Shown: positions 47,410 to 56,686 of the stretch, piece after piece
Position numbering within the stretch: the stretch's first letter is position 1
Layout: each line of letters begins with the position of its first letter
Assembly: GCA_963796155.1 (NCBI GenBank)
Contig: CAWCKT010000013.1
Location: 1-64,000, forward strand
Direction: 5' to 3'
Length of the DNA: 64,000 bases
DNA from: AP-15 sp963796155
Lineage (GTDB): Bacteria; Pseudomonadota; Alphaproteobacteria; ATCC43930; CGMCC-115725
Made by a program: the position numbers and the translations under genes
The notes under the pieces: generated by a model
Seen by the model: only the letters and a program-made list of their open reading frames with translations
Database searches by the model: none
Told to the model about the DNA's origin: nothing

Positions 47410-48315
47410 TCAATGTCCAGTATCGTTCGAGCGCTTGTCTCCCATGAAGACAGATTGTCTCGGATTTGCCCGCGGATCGCGGCGATGCCAATCGCCACGC
47501 TCGACAGCGCTAAAAAATTTTGCTGCCATTTCGTTGAAGGGGCCGGGCTCTTCGAGATTCAATCCATGACCCGACTTGGGGTAGACCCAGATTCCCGCCC
47601 TCGGCAATGTGCGTTTGAGAAAGATATTCGCCTCAATGACCGGATCGTCCTCGTCGCCGAATGCGAGCAGCACCGGAACGTCGAGCGCTTTGAGCTCCGC
47701 TTCGAAATCCCCGAGCGGCGGGCGCAGGGCCTGATAATTGCGCAGGGTCATCGCGCTGCCGCGCGCGGAATGTTCCGCCAAACAGCGGCGAAATTCATCC
47801 CAGCCCCGCGGGTCCTTGTTGAGCAACTGGACGCGCGTGGCGCCCATCGCCAGGCCGTCGGCTGCCGCGGCCATTCCGTCACGAAGCGTCCGCTCGGCCG
47901 CTTCTTCGGTTTCGCGGCGGAACTGTGCCTGCTCGGCCTGCATCCCTCCCGAGCCACCGCTGGCAAACAGCAATGCCGAGGTGCGGTGAGGATGCCGCAA
48001 TGCGAATTGAAGACCCGTATAGGCTCCCATGCTGAGGCCGACCAGATGCGCGCGCTCGATGTTGAGATGGTCCATCAACCCCAGCAGGTCGTCGCGCTGC
48101 TTGTCATAGCGATAGGCGTCAACATGCTCGGGAACGTCTGATGGCGGATAGCCGCGGGCGTTGTAGGCGACGCAACGGTAATCCCGGGCGAAGTACTTCA
48201 CCTGCCCTTCCCAGGTCCTGTAATCGGCCGCGAATTCGTGCAGCCAGATGATCGGGTAGCCCGTGCCGGTCTCGTCGTAATAAAGGCGGACATCCCTCAG
48301 CGGGGCATACGGCAT
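47410..48315 (-). CDS. Alpha/beta hydrolase
   Basis: It is 301 residues from ATG at 48315 (MPYAPLRDVRLYYDETGTGY) behind AAGGAGG. The oxyanion region is WLHEFAADYRTW, the nucleophile elbow AHLVGLSMGAYTG, the acid Asp in AFGDEDDPV and the catalytic His in PKSGHGLNLEEPG. It resembles carboxylester or C-C-bond hydrolases of aromatic pathways. It is divergent from the GntR gene and likely controlled by it. Confidence 0.85.
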   Translation of the reverse strand: MPYAPLRDVRLYYDETGTGYPIIWLHEFAADYRTWEGQVKYFARDYRCVAYNARGYPPSDVPEHVDAYRYDKQRDDLLGLMDHLNIERAHLVGLSMGAYTGLQFALRHPHRTSALLFASGGSGGMQAEQAQFRRETEEAAERTLRDGMAAAADGLAMGATRVQLLNKDPRGWDEFRRCLAEHSARGSAMTLRNYQALRPPLGDFEAELKALDVPVLLAFGDEDDPVIEANIFLKRTLPRAGIWVYPKSGHGLNLEEPGPFNEMAAKFFSAVERGDWHRRDPRANPRQSVFMGDKRSNDTGH

Positions 48316-48380
48316 AACACGCCTCCTTGATGCCTCCGATCGCACATATGGCACTTTACTCCTTCATCGGGCCTGGTAGA

Positions 48381-49142
48381 ATGGAATTCCGAATTCGGGA
48401 TGCGCGGAAGCCGATGCAGCCTCTCGACCCGCAGCCCGCCTTGATCGACCGCGCCTACGACCGGTTGGTAGAGGCGATCGCCGACGGCACGCTCGCCCCC
48501 GGGCAGCGCATCCGCCAGGAAGAACTCGGCCGAGCGCTCGGCGTGTCGCGGCAGCCGATCAGCCATGCTCTGCAATTATTGAAGCAGCAGAAGCTGGTGT
48601 CGGAGCACGGCCGACGCGGCCTGATCGTCTCGGAGATCGACCCGGACAGGGTCCGCGATCTGTACCAAGTGCGCAGTGCGCTCGACGCGGTGGCGGCACG
48701 CCTCGGGGCCGAGCGCGTTGCGCGGCGGGCGATTGCAATGCCGCAGCGGCAAGCCGCGGAACGCGCGCTGGCAACGGGCTTGGCGCTGCCGCCCGATGCT
48801 CCGGTGCTCGCGTTCATCCGGGCCGATGTCGCATTCCACATCACGCTCTACCGCCTGTCCGGCAACCGGGCGATCGAGGACACCGTGGCGGCGCAATGGC
48901 CGCATCTGAAACGCTCGATGGGGGCTGTGCTCGACGATCCCGAGCAGCGTCCGCTCGTCTGGGCCGAGCATCGGGAGATCCTGCGTCTTGTGTTGGCTGG
49001 GGATGCGGCGGGCGCCGAGCGCGCGGCCCGAAGCCATACCGACAGAGCCGGCGCCGAAGCCGCGCGCCGGCTGAGCCAATCCGTATCAGTGGGAGGAAAC
49101 CGTGATGCCGCTGACGACCCAGCAGCTTCAGGAATTCGTTGA
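48381..49142 (+). CDS. GntR-family regulator (FCD subfamily)
   Basis: It is 253 residues from ATG at 48381 (MEFRIRDARKPMQPLD); ATG at 48414 is an alternative. The winged helix reads GQRIRQEELGRALGVSRQPI and HALQLLKQQKLVSEHGRRGL; the FCD ligand domain has RDLYQVRSALDAVAARLGAE and metal-type His residues (FHITLYRLSGN, EHREILRLV). It overlaps the next gene by 38 bp. It probably represses this operon and the divergent hydrolase in response to a carboxylate. Confidence 0.85.
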   Translation: MEFRIRDARKPMQPLDPQPALIDRAYDRLVEAIADGTLAPGQRIRQEELGRALGVSRQPISHALQLLKQQKLVSEHGRRGLIVSEIDPDRVRDLYQVRSALDAVAARLGAERVARRAIAMPQRQAAERALATGLALPPDAPVLAFIRADVAFHITLYRLSGNRAIEDTVAAQWPHLKRSMGAVLDDPEQRPLVWAEHREILRLVLAGDAAGAERAARSHTDRAGAEAARRLSQSVSVGGNRDAADDPAASGIR

Positions 49143-49908
49143 CGAAGGCTACCTGTTTCTGCCCGATCGCTTCACGGAAGAAGAGGTCGCGATCCTGCGC
49201 GACGAGGCCGAAGCGATCTACGCCACCAACCGTCAGGAGGTGTGGCGCGAGAAGACGGGCGCACCGCGCACCGCCTTTGCCGCGCACACCTACAACGAGG
49301 CCTTTCGGCGCTTAGGCCATCACCCGCGGCTGATCGGCCCGGTCGAGCAGGTATTCGGCGAAAAACTTTACATGCACCAGTACAAGATCAACGCCAAGGC
49401 GGCGTTCGAGGGCGACGTGTGGCAGTGGCACCAGGATTACGGCACCTGGGCGCGCGACGACGGCATGCCCGAACCGCGAGCGATGAACATCGCCGTGTTC
49501 ATGGACGAGGTCATGCCGATCAACGGCCCCTTGATGCTGGTGCCGCGCAGCCATAAGCACGGGGTGCTTTCGGCGGGACACGACGAGGGGACGACCTCCT
49601 ATCCGCTGTGGACCCTCGACAACGAGACCGTGACCCGGCTGGTCGACGAGGGCGGCATCGTCGCACCGACCGGCAAGCCAGGCTCGGTGCTGATGTTCCA
49701 CGGCAACCTCGTGCACGCCTCGGCGCCGAACATCACCCCGTATCCGCGCCGCATCGTCTACCTGACCCTCTGCGCGGTTTCGAACCACATCCGGAAGCCG
49801 ACCCGGCCGGAATGGATCGCGCACCGCGACTTCACACCAATCGAGCCGGTCGCCGACGACGCGCTGCTCGCTTACGCCAGGGCGCAGCGCCGAGCCGCCG
49901 CGGAGTAG
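49105..49908 (+). CDS. Phytanoyl-CoA dioxygenase (PhyH) family protein
   Basis: It is 267 residues from ATG at 49105 (MPLTTQQLQEFVDEGYLFLP) with GGAGG upstream. Iron ligands are visible as His-x-Asp in VWQWHQDYGTW and the distal His in FHGNLVHASAPN; the 2-oxoglutarate Arg is in YPRRIVYLTL. It is an Fe(II)/2-oxoglutarate hydroxylase of a small molecule. It is the first enzyme of the intact operon. Confidence 0.88.
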   Translation: MPLTTQQLQEFVDEGYLFLPDRFTEEEVAILRDEAEAIYATNRQEVWREKTGAPRTAFAAHTYNEAFRRLGHHPRLIGPVEQVFGEKLYMHQYKINAKAAFEGDVWQWHQDYGTWARDDGMPEPRAMNIAVFMDEVMPINGPLMLVPRSHKHGVLSAGHDEGTTSYPLWTLDNETVTRLVDEGGIVAPTGKPGSVLMFHGNLVHASAPNITPYPRRIVYLTLCAVSNHIRKPTRPEWIAHRDFTPIEPVADDALLAYARAQRRAAAE

Positions 49909-49910
49909 CG

Positions 49911-51239
49911 ATGAGCCTCTACCAACTCGCGCGGCAGCGCACTGCGGCCGGGAAGCCGGTGCAAGTCGGCCTGATCGGCGCCGGCAAGTTCGGTTCGATG
50001 TTCCTGAACCAGGTCCCGACAATGCCGGGCGTCGAGGTCGCGGTCATTGCCGATCTCGACACCGAGCGCGCCCGCAACGCCTGCGAAAAGGTCGGATGGG
50101 ACGCGGCGCGGCTCGCCCGCACCCGGTTTGTCTCTGATGGCCGCGACGCCTGCGCCGATCCCGGAGTCGAGGTCGTCATCGAGGCGACCGGCAGCCCGCC
50201 GGCCGGCATCGCTCACGCGCGCTCGGCGATCGCCGCCGGCAAGCACATCGTCATGGTCAATGTCGAAGCCGATGTGCTCGCAGGGCCGCTGCTGGCCGAA
50301 GAGGCGCGCGCGAAAGGCGTCGTCTACTCGCTCGCCTATGGCGATCAGCCGGCGCTCGTCTGCGAACTGGTCGATTGGTCGCGCGCTTGCGGCTTCCAAG
50401 TCGCCGCCGCCGGCAAGGGGACCAAATACCTGCCCGCCTATCACGCGGTGACGCCCAAGGACGTCTGGCAGCATTACGGGCTCACGCCGGAGGAGGCGCG
50501 CGCCGGCGGCATGAATCCGCAGATGTTCAACTCATTTCTCGACGGGACCAAATCGGCGATCGAGATGGCTGCGATCGCCAACGCGACCGACCTCGGGGTG
50601 CCGGCCGACGGGCTCGGTTTTCCGCCGTGCGGGGTCGACGATCTGCCGCATGTGCTGCGCCGCCGTGACGTGGGCGGCGCCCTCGAGCGTGACGGCATGG
50701 TCGAGGTGGTCTCGTGCCTGGAGCGCGACGGCCGGCCGGTGTTCCGGGATCTGCGTTGGGGCGTCTATGTCGTGCTCAGGGCGCCGAACGAGTATGCGCG
50801 TGCCTGCTTCAAGGAATACGGCCTCAAGACCGACGCTTCCGGCTGGTACGCGGCGATGTACAAGCCTTACCACCTGATCGGGCTGGAGCTTGGCATCTCG
50901 GTGCTGTCGGCGGGGTTGCGCAGCGAGCCGACCGCCCAGCCGCAAGGCTGGCGCGGTGATGTTGTCGCCGTCGCCAAGCGGAACCTGAGGGCCGGCGAGA
51001 TGCTCGACGGCGAGGGCGGTTATACAGTGTGGGGCAAACTCGTGCCCGCCGAGCGCAGCCTCGCCGGCGGGGATTTGCCGATCGGCCTCGCCCACAAGGT
51101 GCCGCTGCAGCGCGACGTCGCCGCCGGCGAAACAGTGCGCTGGACCGACGTGGCAATCCCCGACAGCCCGGCGCTGGAGGCGCGCCGCGCGATGGAGCGG
51201 AGTTTTGCGGCGCGGCCTGCCGCCATCGCGGCGAAATAG
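49911..51239 (+). CDS. Homoserine-dehydrogenase-like NAD(P) oxidoreductase with SAF domain
   Basis: It is 442 residues starting MSLYQLARQRTAAGKPVQVG, two bases after the PhyH stop. The Rossmann motif is GLIGAGKFGSMFLNQVPTMP; VIEATGSPPAGIAHARSAIA follows. The C-terminal SAF-like region contains AVAKRNLRAGEMLDGEGGYT and GLAHKVPLQRDVAAGETVRW. It belongs to the COG4091 type of predicted homoserine dehydrogenases whose members act on sugar-acid derivatives. The substrate is unknown. Confidence 0.82.
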   Translation: MSLYQLARQRTAAGKPVQVGLIGAGKFGSMFLNQVPTMPGVEVAVIADLDTERARNACEKVGWDAARLARTRFVSDGRDACADPGVEVVIEATGSPPAGIAHARSAIAAGKHIVMVNVEADVLAGPLLAEEARAKGVVYSLAYGDQPALVCELVDWSRACGFQVAAAGKGTKYLPAYHAVTPKDVWQHYGLTPEEARAGGMNPQMFNSFLDGTKSAIEMAAIANATDLGVPADGLGFPPCGVDDLPHVLRRRDVGGALERDGMVEVVSCLERDGRPVFRDLRWGVYVVLRAPNEYARACFKEYGLKTDASGWYAAMYKPYHLIGLELGISVLSAGLRSEPTAQPQGWRGDVVAVAKRNLRAGEMLDGEGGYTVWGKLVPAERSLAGGDLPIGLAHKVPLQRDVAAGETVRWTDVAIPDSPALEARRAMERSFAARPAAIAAK

Positions 51240-51249
51240 GGAGGACCCC

Positions 51250-52245
51250 ATGAAATACCGGCAATTCGGCCGCACCGACCTCAAGGTCTCTGCGATCGGC
51301 TTTGGCTGCTGGGAAATCGGCGGCACCTACGGCCGCGTCGACGAGGGAGAATTCCAGCGCGCCGTGGCGCGGGCGATCGACAGCGGGATCACCTGCTTCG
51401 ACACGGCCGAGGCCTACGGCATGGGCCTGTCCGAAGAGACGCTGGCGCGGGCCCTCGGCGCTCGCCGCAACGAGGTCGTCATCGCCACCAAATTCGGCGT
51501 CGGCTACGACGAGATGCCGAACCGGCGCGACAGCGGCCGGGCGCGCGTCCTCGCCTCGATCGACAAGAGCCTGCAGCGCCTCAGGACGGACCATGTCGAC
51601 ATTTATCTGGTGCATTGGCCCGACCCCTCGACACCGCTCGCCGAAACGATGGCGGCGCTCGACGACGTCGTGCGCCAGGGCAAGGTGCGTTACGTCGGGG
51701 TCTCGAACTTCCGGCTGGCGCCGATCAAAGAGGCGATGGAGGTGCGGCGCATCGATGTCGTGCAATACGCCTGGAACATGTTCGACCGCCGCATGCAGGC
51801 CGAGGTCTTTCCGTACTGCGCGGCGCAGCAGATCGGCGTGATGGCGTACGGCTCGCTCGCCTACGGCATGCTCTCCGGCACGTTCCGCGCGGGCATGTCG
51901 TTCGACGAAAACGATTGGCGCTCGAAGGCCGGCAATCTCGGCAGCCTCAACCTGTTTCGGACCCTGTTCGGCCCCGAGCATTTCCCGCGCAATCTTGCCG
52001 CGGTCGCAGCCCTGAGGCCGCTCGCGGAAAAGTTCGCTAAAAGCCTGCCGCAATTCGCGTTGCGCTGGACCCTGAGTAATCCGGTCATTGGCACAGCCTT
52101 GGTCGGCTTCCGCACGCCGGCCGAGGTGAGCGAAAATTTGGGCGCTCTCGGCTGGGAGATCGGCGCCGCCGACATGGCCGAAATCGACGCCATTTTTGCG
52201 CGCCACGGGGCGGTGACAGTGCCGTCCGGCTGGCTGGAGGATTAG
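51250..52245 (+). CDS. Aldo/keto reductase
   Basis: It is 331 residues starting MKYRQFGRTDLKVSAIGFGC behind GGGAGGA. Catalytic residues are Asp/Tyr in CFDTAEAYGMG, Lys in EVVIATKFGVG and His in DIYLVHWPDP. NADP-binding residues lie near the C-terminus (ALVGFRTPAEVSENLGAL). It is intact. It likely interconverts an aldehyde or ketone intermediate of this operon. Confidence 0.9.
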   Translation: MKYRQFGRTDLKVSAIGFGCWEIGGTYGRVDEGEFQRAVARAIDSGITCFDTAEAYGMGLSEETLARALGARRNEVVIATKFGVGYDEMPNRRDSGRARVLASIDKSLQRLRTDHVDIYLVHWPDPSTPLAETMAALDDVVRQGKVRYVGVSNFRLAPIKEAMEVRRIDVVQYAWNMFDRRMQAEVFPYCAAQQIGVMAYGSLAYGMLSGTFRAGMSFDENDWRSKAGNLGSLNLFRTLFGPEHFPRNLAAVAALRPLAEKFAKSLPQFALRWTLSNPVIGTALVGFRTPAEVSENLGALGWEIGAADMAEIDAIFARHGAVTVPSGWLED

Positions 52246-52280
52246 CTACCACACCACCACACTTGGCAAGGAGGAGCCTC

Positions 52281-53666
52281 ATGCCGGTTCAACGCTTTGC
52301 GCCGATGACCAAGGATTTTGCGACGTTTGATTGCGATGCGCACGTCACCGAGCCGCCGCTGATCTGGGAGCGCGCGCAGGACTTCCTGACCCATGACGAA
52401 CTCGATGCGCTGAAGCGCACGATCTGGTGGGATGCTGACGGCCGCCTGCTGATCGTCAACGGCCGCGCCGGGATCGGCCTTGGTTCGCCGCGCAAGGGCG
52501 GCATCCCCGGCACGATGCGGGTCATCACCAATGCCGGCCCGGGCGTCAAGCACGACATTCAGCGGGCGCTCAACGTCCGTAACCTCAATCCGAAGACGGC
52601 GCTGACCGTGGCACAGGTCGCCTATCTCGACCACGCTGGCTCGTACGAGCCGAAGCCGCGGCTCAGGGACATGGATATCCAGGGCATCGATCAGGTCATG
52701 ATCATCCCGACCGAGATCGACATATATCCCTGGCTCGAAGACGCGCTCGGCGCCAAGGCGTCTTGCCGCGCCTACAACGAATGGGCCTACGAGTACACGC
52801 GCGAAAATCCGGACCGGCTGTTTTTTGCGGCACTGATCCCGATGCAGCACCCCGACTACGCGGTCCAGGAGGTCCGCCGGGTCGCAGCGCTAGGCTGCCG
52901 TGTGGCACTGGTGCGTCCGATGGATGCGATGGGCAATTACCCGCTGCAGCCGAAATACGAGCCCGTCTGGGACGCGCTCGAAGACACCGGCATGATCTAC
53001 GGCATGCATCCGTTTCCCGCCTTCGGCAGCTCAAAGCCGTCCGGCTACAGCGAACAATATTCCGGCGCCGAACTGATCCGCAAGACCATGGCGACCGCCG
53101 GCTTGCCGCATACGTTCCTGGCCAATGTGCAGAATTTCCAGGCCGAAGCGGCGCTGTGGGTCACGATTGTGCTGATGTCGGGATTTTTCGAGCGCCACCC
53201 GAAGATCAATGCTGCCGTCTTTGAGGCCTCCTCGACCTGGCTCAGCTTCCTGATCGACGAGTGCGACAAGGCGTACAAGCTCTACCGCAACGAACGGCAA
53301 TTGCCGCCCCTGAAAAAGCTGCCGAGCGAGACCTTTTTCGAGCATTGCATGACTGGCTTCGAGGGCGACGAGGCACCGCCGGCTCGGCTCCCGGAGTTCT
53401 ACGGTGACATCTTGTGCTGGTCATCCGACGTCTATCACCACGACGGCGACGACGCCTGGCGGGCGATCGAGACGATGCAGAAATACGGGCTGCCGAAGGA
53501 GGATCAGGCCAAGTTCCTCGGCGCCAACGCCCGCCGCCTCTACAAGGTGCAGGCGCCGAGCAGCATCATCCGCGAGCGCGTCACCGAGATCGAGCGCCCG
53601 GATTGGTGGCCGACCGAGGAGGAAGTCCGCGCGGCGCTGCGGCCCGAGGCGGCGGTGAGGCGGTAA
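52281..53666 (+). CDS. Amidohydrolase-2 family metal-dependent hydrolase/decarboxylase, copy 1
   Basis: It is 461 residues starting MPVQRFAPMTKDFATFDCDA behind AAGGAGG. The N-terminal metal motif is FDCDAHVTEP, a His lies in GMHPFPAFG and a catalytic Asp in ILCWSSDVYHHDGDD. The family includes resorcylate/salicylate decarboxylases and ACMS decarboxylase. It is paired with a second amidohydrolase downstream, separated by a palindromic repeat. Confidence 0.87.
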   Translation: MPVQRFAPMTKDFATFDCDAHVTEPPLIWERAQDFLTHDELDALKRTIWWDADGRLLIVNGRAGIGLGSPRKGGIPGTMRVITNAGPGVKHDIQRALNVRNLNPKTALTVAQVAYLDHAGSYEPKPRLRDMDIQGIDQVMIIPTEIDIYPWLEDALGAKASCRAYNEWAYEYTRENPDRLFFAALIPMQHPDYAVQEVRRVAALGCRVALVRPMDAMGNYPLQPKYEPVWDALEDTGMIYGMHPFPAFGSSKPSGYSEQYSGAELIRKTMATAGLPHTFLANVQNFQAEAALWVTIVLMSGFFERHPKINAAVFEASSTWLSFLIDECDKAYKLYRNERQLPPLKKLPSETFFEHCMTGFEGDEAPPARLPEFYGDILCWSSDVYHHDGDDAWRAIETMQKYGLPKEDQAKFLGANARRLYKVQAPSSIIRERVTEIERPDWWPTEEEVRAALRPEAAVRR

Positions 53667-53680
53667 GGGAGGACAGTCGA

Positions 53681-53767
53681 GTCATTGCGAGCGAAGCGAA
53701 GCAATCTCGCGCCGCGAGAGCGCTCTGGTGGATGAGATTGCTTCGGGGCTCCGCGCCTCGCAATGAC
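53681..53767. repeat. Inverted-repeat element (BIME-like)
   Basis: GTCATTGCGAGCGAAGCGAA then GCAATCTC (53681-53708) is matched by GAGATTGCTTCG ... GCCTCGCAATGAC (53734-53767). It forms a long hairpin. This is the form of the dispersed repeats found in Bradyrhizobium-like genomes. It sits between the two amidohydrolase genes. Confidence 0.7.
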
Positions 53768-53791
53768 ACAGGAAGAAAGGCAGCGGACTCA

Positions 53792-55084
53792 ATGACCAGC
53801 AAAGACTTCCCGGTATTTGACGCGGACAGCCACGTCGTCGAGCCGCCCGCGGTTTGGGAGAAATACCTCGACCCCGAATATCGCGCGCTCGGCAAGCATG
53901 CGCTGTGGCGGCACGAAGGCCGCGCCGGCGCCTATCTCAAGGTCAACGGCGAGATTTTCCGCGATCGCTCGAACCCCAACCTGCCGCGCCACGCGTTGTG
54001 GCGGCCGGGCATGGACTGGGATGCGGTCGGTGCCCTCGATCCGCAAGTGAGACACCCCGCCGCCGAGGGCGCCTCGGAGCCGCAGGCGCGCCTGGCCGAT
54101 ATGGACGCGATGGGGGTGGACCAGGCGTTGCTCTACCCGACCTGGTTTGCCGAAGGCTTTTTCCTGGTTCGCGACCCGGACGTCGCCTACGCGCTGGCGC
54201 GGGCCTACAACGATTGGATCCTGAACTTCTGCCGCTCGGCACCGGAACGGCTTTTCGCGGCCGCGGTCCTGCCGCTGCAGAACATGGATTTCGCGCTCGA
54301 GGAGATGCAGCGGGTGGTGCACCTGCCGTCGTTCCGCGCCGTCTTCATCCGGCCGATGTTCGTCGAGGACCGCTATCTCAACCACCCCTATTACGATCCG
54401 CTGTGGGCCGAACTGGAGCGGCTCGGGATGGCCGCGGCGGTGCATCCGACTCCGGGACTGTGGAACCCGGAATGGACCTCGCACGGGCCGTTCTTCGAGA
54501 AAATGAAGGACCGACTGGCGCAGCCGCCGGTTCCCGGAGGGGGCGGCGGCCCCTTTGCCGGCGGTAGTGGCGGCGCCGGCCAGTCGATCACGTTCGTCGG
54601 TGCGACGCCGCTCGGTCATCCGCTGGCCCCGATCCTTGCCCCGTGGCTCGACAACCACATGTTCGTCGGCTCGACCCTGATCGGCTTCACGGTCATGGAG
54701 CGCTATCCGGCGATGAAGGTGGTCGTCGCCCACGGCAAGGCCTCATGGATGCAGGAGGTGCTCGAAAAGATGGAGGCCTCGACCCGGGTGATCCCGCTGT
54801 TGCACCACTACCCGGTCTCCACCGAGCCCGAAGAGATGTGGGAGCACGGCAATGTCATGCTGGGCTTCGACGCGGAGGAGCGGCTGATCCTCAAATTGCC
54901 GCAGGATTTTGCGCACAAGATCGTCTGGGGGTCGCGCTACCCGCACCACGACGCGACGAGCGCCTGGGATGCGCTCGCCCGGCTGCGCGGCGCCAATGTA
55001 CCCGAGCCGCTAATCGCTCGCATGATGGGCGGGAACGCGGCCCGGCAATTCGCCATCGAACCGGTTTTTGCCCCGGCCCGGTGA
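53792..55084 (+). CDS. Amidohydrolase-2 family protein, copy 2, altered metal-site Asp
   Basis: It is 430 residues starting MTSKDFPVFDADSHVVEPPA. Metal motif FDADSHVVEP and AVHPTPGLWNP are present. Near the C-terminus the family's GSDYPH box reads VWGSRYPHHDATS, so the usual catalytic Asp is Arg (CGC). A glycine-rich insert (GGGGGPFAGGSGGAG) occurs near residue 255. The operon position implies action on the same pathway as copy 1. Confidence 0.82.
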   Translation: MTSKDFPVFDADSHVVEPPAVWEKYLDPEYRALGKHALWRHEGRAGAYLKVNGEIFRDRSNPNLPRHALWRPGMDWDAVGALDPQVRHPAAEGASEPQARLADMDAMGVDQALLYPTWFAEGFFLVRDPDVAYALARAYNDWILNFCRSAPERLFAAAVLPLQNMDFALEEMQRVVHLPSFRAVFIRPMFVEDRYLNHPYYDPLWAELERLGMAAAVHPTPGLWNPEWTSHGPFFEKMKDRLAQPPVPGGGGGPFAGGSGGAGQSITFVGATPLGHPLAPILAPWLDNHMFVGSTLIGFTVMERYPAMKVVVAHGKASWMQEVLEKMEASTRVIPLLHHYPVSTEPEEMWEHGNVMLGFDAEERLILKLPQDFAHKIVWGSRYPHHDATSAWDALARLRGANVPEPLIARMMGGNAARQFAIEPVFAPAR

Positions 55085-55160
55085 CAGTCTCCGCGGCCGC
55101 GGACGCACAATAATCCGTGGCCGCTGCGATGAGGACGGTGCAATTACGAGGAACGGCAGG

Positions 55161-56090
55161 ATGCCCCCACTCGATCTGCAAGGCCCCGAGGAAGAGACGC
55201 TCGATCGCTACGGCGTCGACCTGACGAGCACGCGACCCGGCACGCCCGGTGGCGAATTCTTCCGCCGGTTCTGGCTCGCCATCGCGCGCAGCGACGACCT
55301 GCGGCCGGGCGAAGCCAAGCCCATCCGCATCATGAGCGAGGATTACGCGCTCTACCGCGGCCGCTCCGGGCGGGCGCAGATCGTTGCCTACCGCTGCCCG
55401 CATCGCGGTGCGCAGATGCATCTCGGCTGGGTCGAGGATGACGACATCCGATGCGTCTATCACGGCTGGAAATTCGACTGCACAGGCCAGTGCGTTGAAC
55501 AGCCCGCCGCGGAGGCGGGCTTCGCCCGCAAGGTGCGGATCGGCGCGTGGCCGACGCGCGAGCATATGGGCCTCGTGTTCGGCTATTTCGGGGCGGGCGA
55601 GCCGCCCGACTTCCCGCCCCACCCGGTCCCGCCGGACGACGGATTGATCCAAGCCTGGCCGGTCGAGACCGTGCCCTGCAACTACCTGCAATGTTTTGAG
55701 AATACGATGGACGAGGTGCACGTCGCCTTTGTCCACTCGCCGGGCGGCAGTCATGCCGCGATGGCCGATCTCCCCGATCATCTCCGCCGAGGAGACCGAT
55801 TGGGGCATGGTCCTCTACGGCACGCGCAAGAACGGCAAGGTGCGGGTGACCTTGCATTACGCGCCGGCGGTGACGCGGGTCATCGTGCCGCCCTTGACCG
55901 GCATGGAGGGGGTCGGCGGCTGGACCGAGATCTACTTCAATTTCACGGCGATCGACGACGAAAACCACCTTTGGCTGATCACCCATCATGTCAAGGTGAC
56001 CGGTGCGGCGGCCGAAGCGTACAAGCAAAAATACGCCGAATATCTCGAAAAGCGTGGAGCGGCGCCGCCGGCGCTCGCGGTCGCGCGATT
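55161..56090 (+). pseudogene. Rieske oxygenase alpha subunit (second subtype), frameshift and 3' rearrangement
   Basis: It starts MPPLDLQGPEEETLDRYGVD with the Rieske ligands YRCPHRGAQM and CVYHGWKF and the iron site MDEVHVAFVHSPGG. An indel near 55767 moves PIISAEETDWGMVLYGTRKN into the next frame. The frame continues to AEYLEKRGAAPP and then leaves the family at about 56080. The missing C-terminus lies inverted at 56157-56390. It is a paralogue of the gene at 19.1 kb. Confidence 0.8.
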
Positions 56091-56143
56091 GGCGTGTCCG
56101 GGCCAACGCGCGTCAGGATCTCGTTGTCGCGTCCGCTGATCAT
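56070..56143 (-). pseudogene. N-terminal scrap of another Rieske oxygenase, inverted
   Basis: On the minus strand MISGRDNEILTRVGPDTP matches the start of the first-subtype Rieske oxygenases (compare MLSREDNETMCRVGPGT at 8489). It breaks off after about 20 residues. In this inverted segment it follows the C-terminus of a second-subtype Rieske gene, so it records an ancestral pair of adjacent oxygenase genes. Confidence 0.5.
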
Positions 56144-56156
56144 CGCATTGCTCCAG

Positions 56157-56390
56157 CTAGATCCCAAGCACAGGCAGGATTTCAGCGGGCGGGCGGCACC
56201 ATGGCTTCGCCGGCCGGCCTTCGGCGATGGCGCGCAATTCGCGCGCCAGGATTTTGCGCCACGCGATGATGCCGGCGTCGGAGCGGCCGAGATGCTCCCT
56301 GCTGCGGTCTTGCAGCACACCCTGGCCGGCCCGCACGGCAATGTCCTGCACGATCGCCAGGTCCGGATGACCCAGCGTGGGGGGGGCCCG
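56157..56390 (-). pseudogene. Rieske oxygenase C-terminus, inverted relative to its gene
   Basis: The minus strand reads LGHPDLAIVQDIAVRAGQGV, HLGRSDAGIIAWRKILAREL and RAIAEGRPAKPW to ILPVLGI and a stop at 56157. It aligns with the C-terminus of the oxygenase at 19.1-20.3 kb (HPELALVQDIAVQADQG). It is exactly the part missing from the forward gene ending near 56090. Confidence 0.75.
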
Positions 56391-56686
56391 ACCCCGACAA
56401 CAACCTCTACCTGAATTACGGGTGCGGCGGCGAGCTGAACTATAACGGTTACTGCAATCCTGAGGTGGACGAGCTGATCGATCGGCAATCCATTGAGGCC
56501 GACCAGGAGAGGCGTAAGAAGTTAGTGTGGGAGATAGAAAGGAAATTGGCCGAGGACGGCGCCCGACCGATTATCTTTTACGACCGCCGCGCGACTTGCT
56601 GGCAGCCCTACGTGAAAGGCCTGACAATAATGGTCAACAGCATCGCCAACGGCGCGCGCATGGAAGACGTCTGGCTCGACAAATAA
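56387..56686 (+). pseudogene. ABC peptide-type binding protein (SBP_bac_5), C-terminal fragment
   Basis: It begins abruptly with PDPDNNLYLNYGCGGELNYN and continues CNPEVDELIDRQSIEADQER and GLTIMVNSIANGARMEDVWL to a stop at 56684-56686. The pattern (NNL, VD.LI, R...W.IE) is the end of family 5 binding proteins. Its N-terminus was lost at the rearrangement junction near 56387. Confidence 0.7.
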
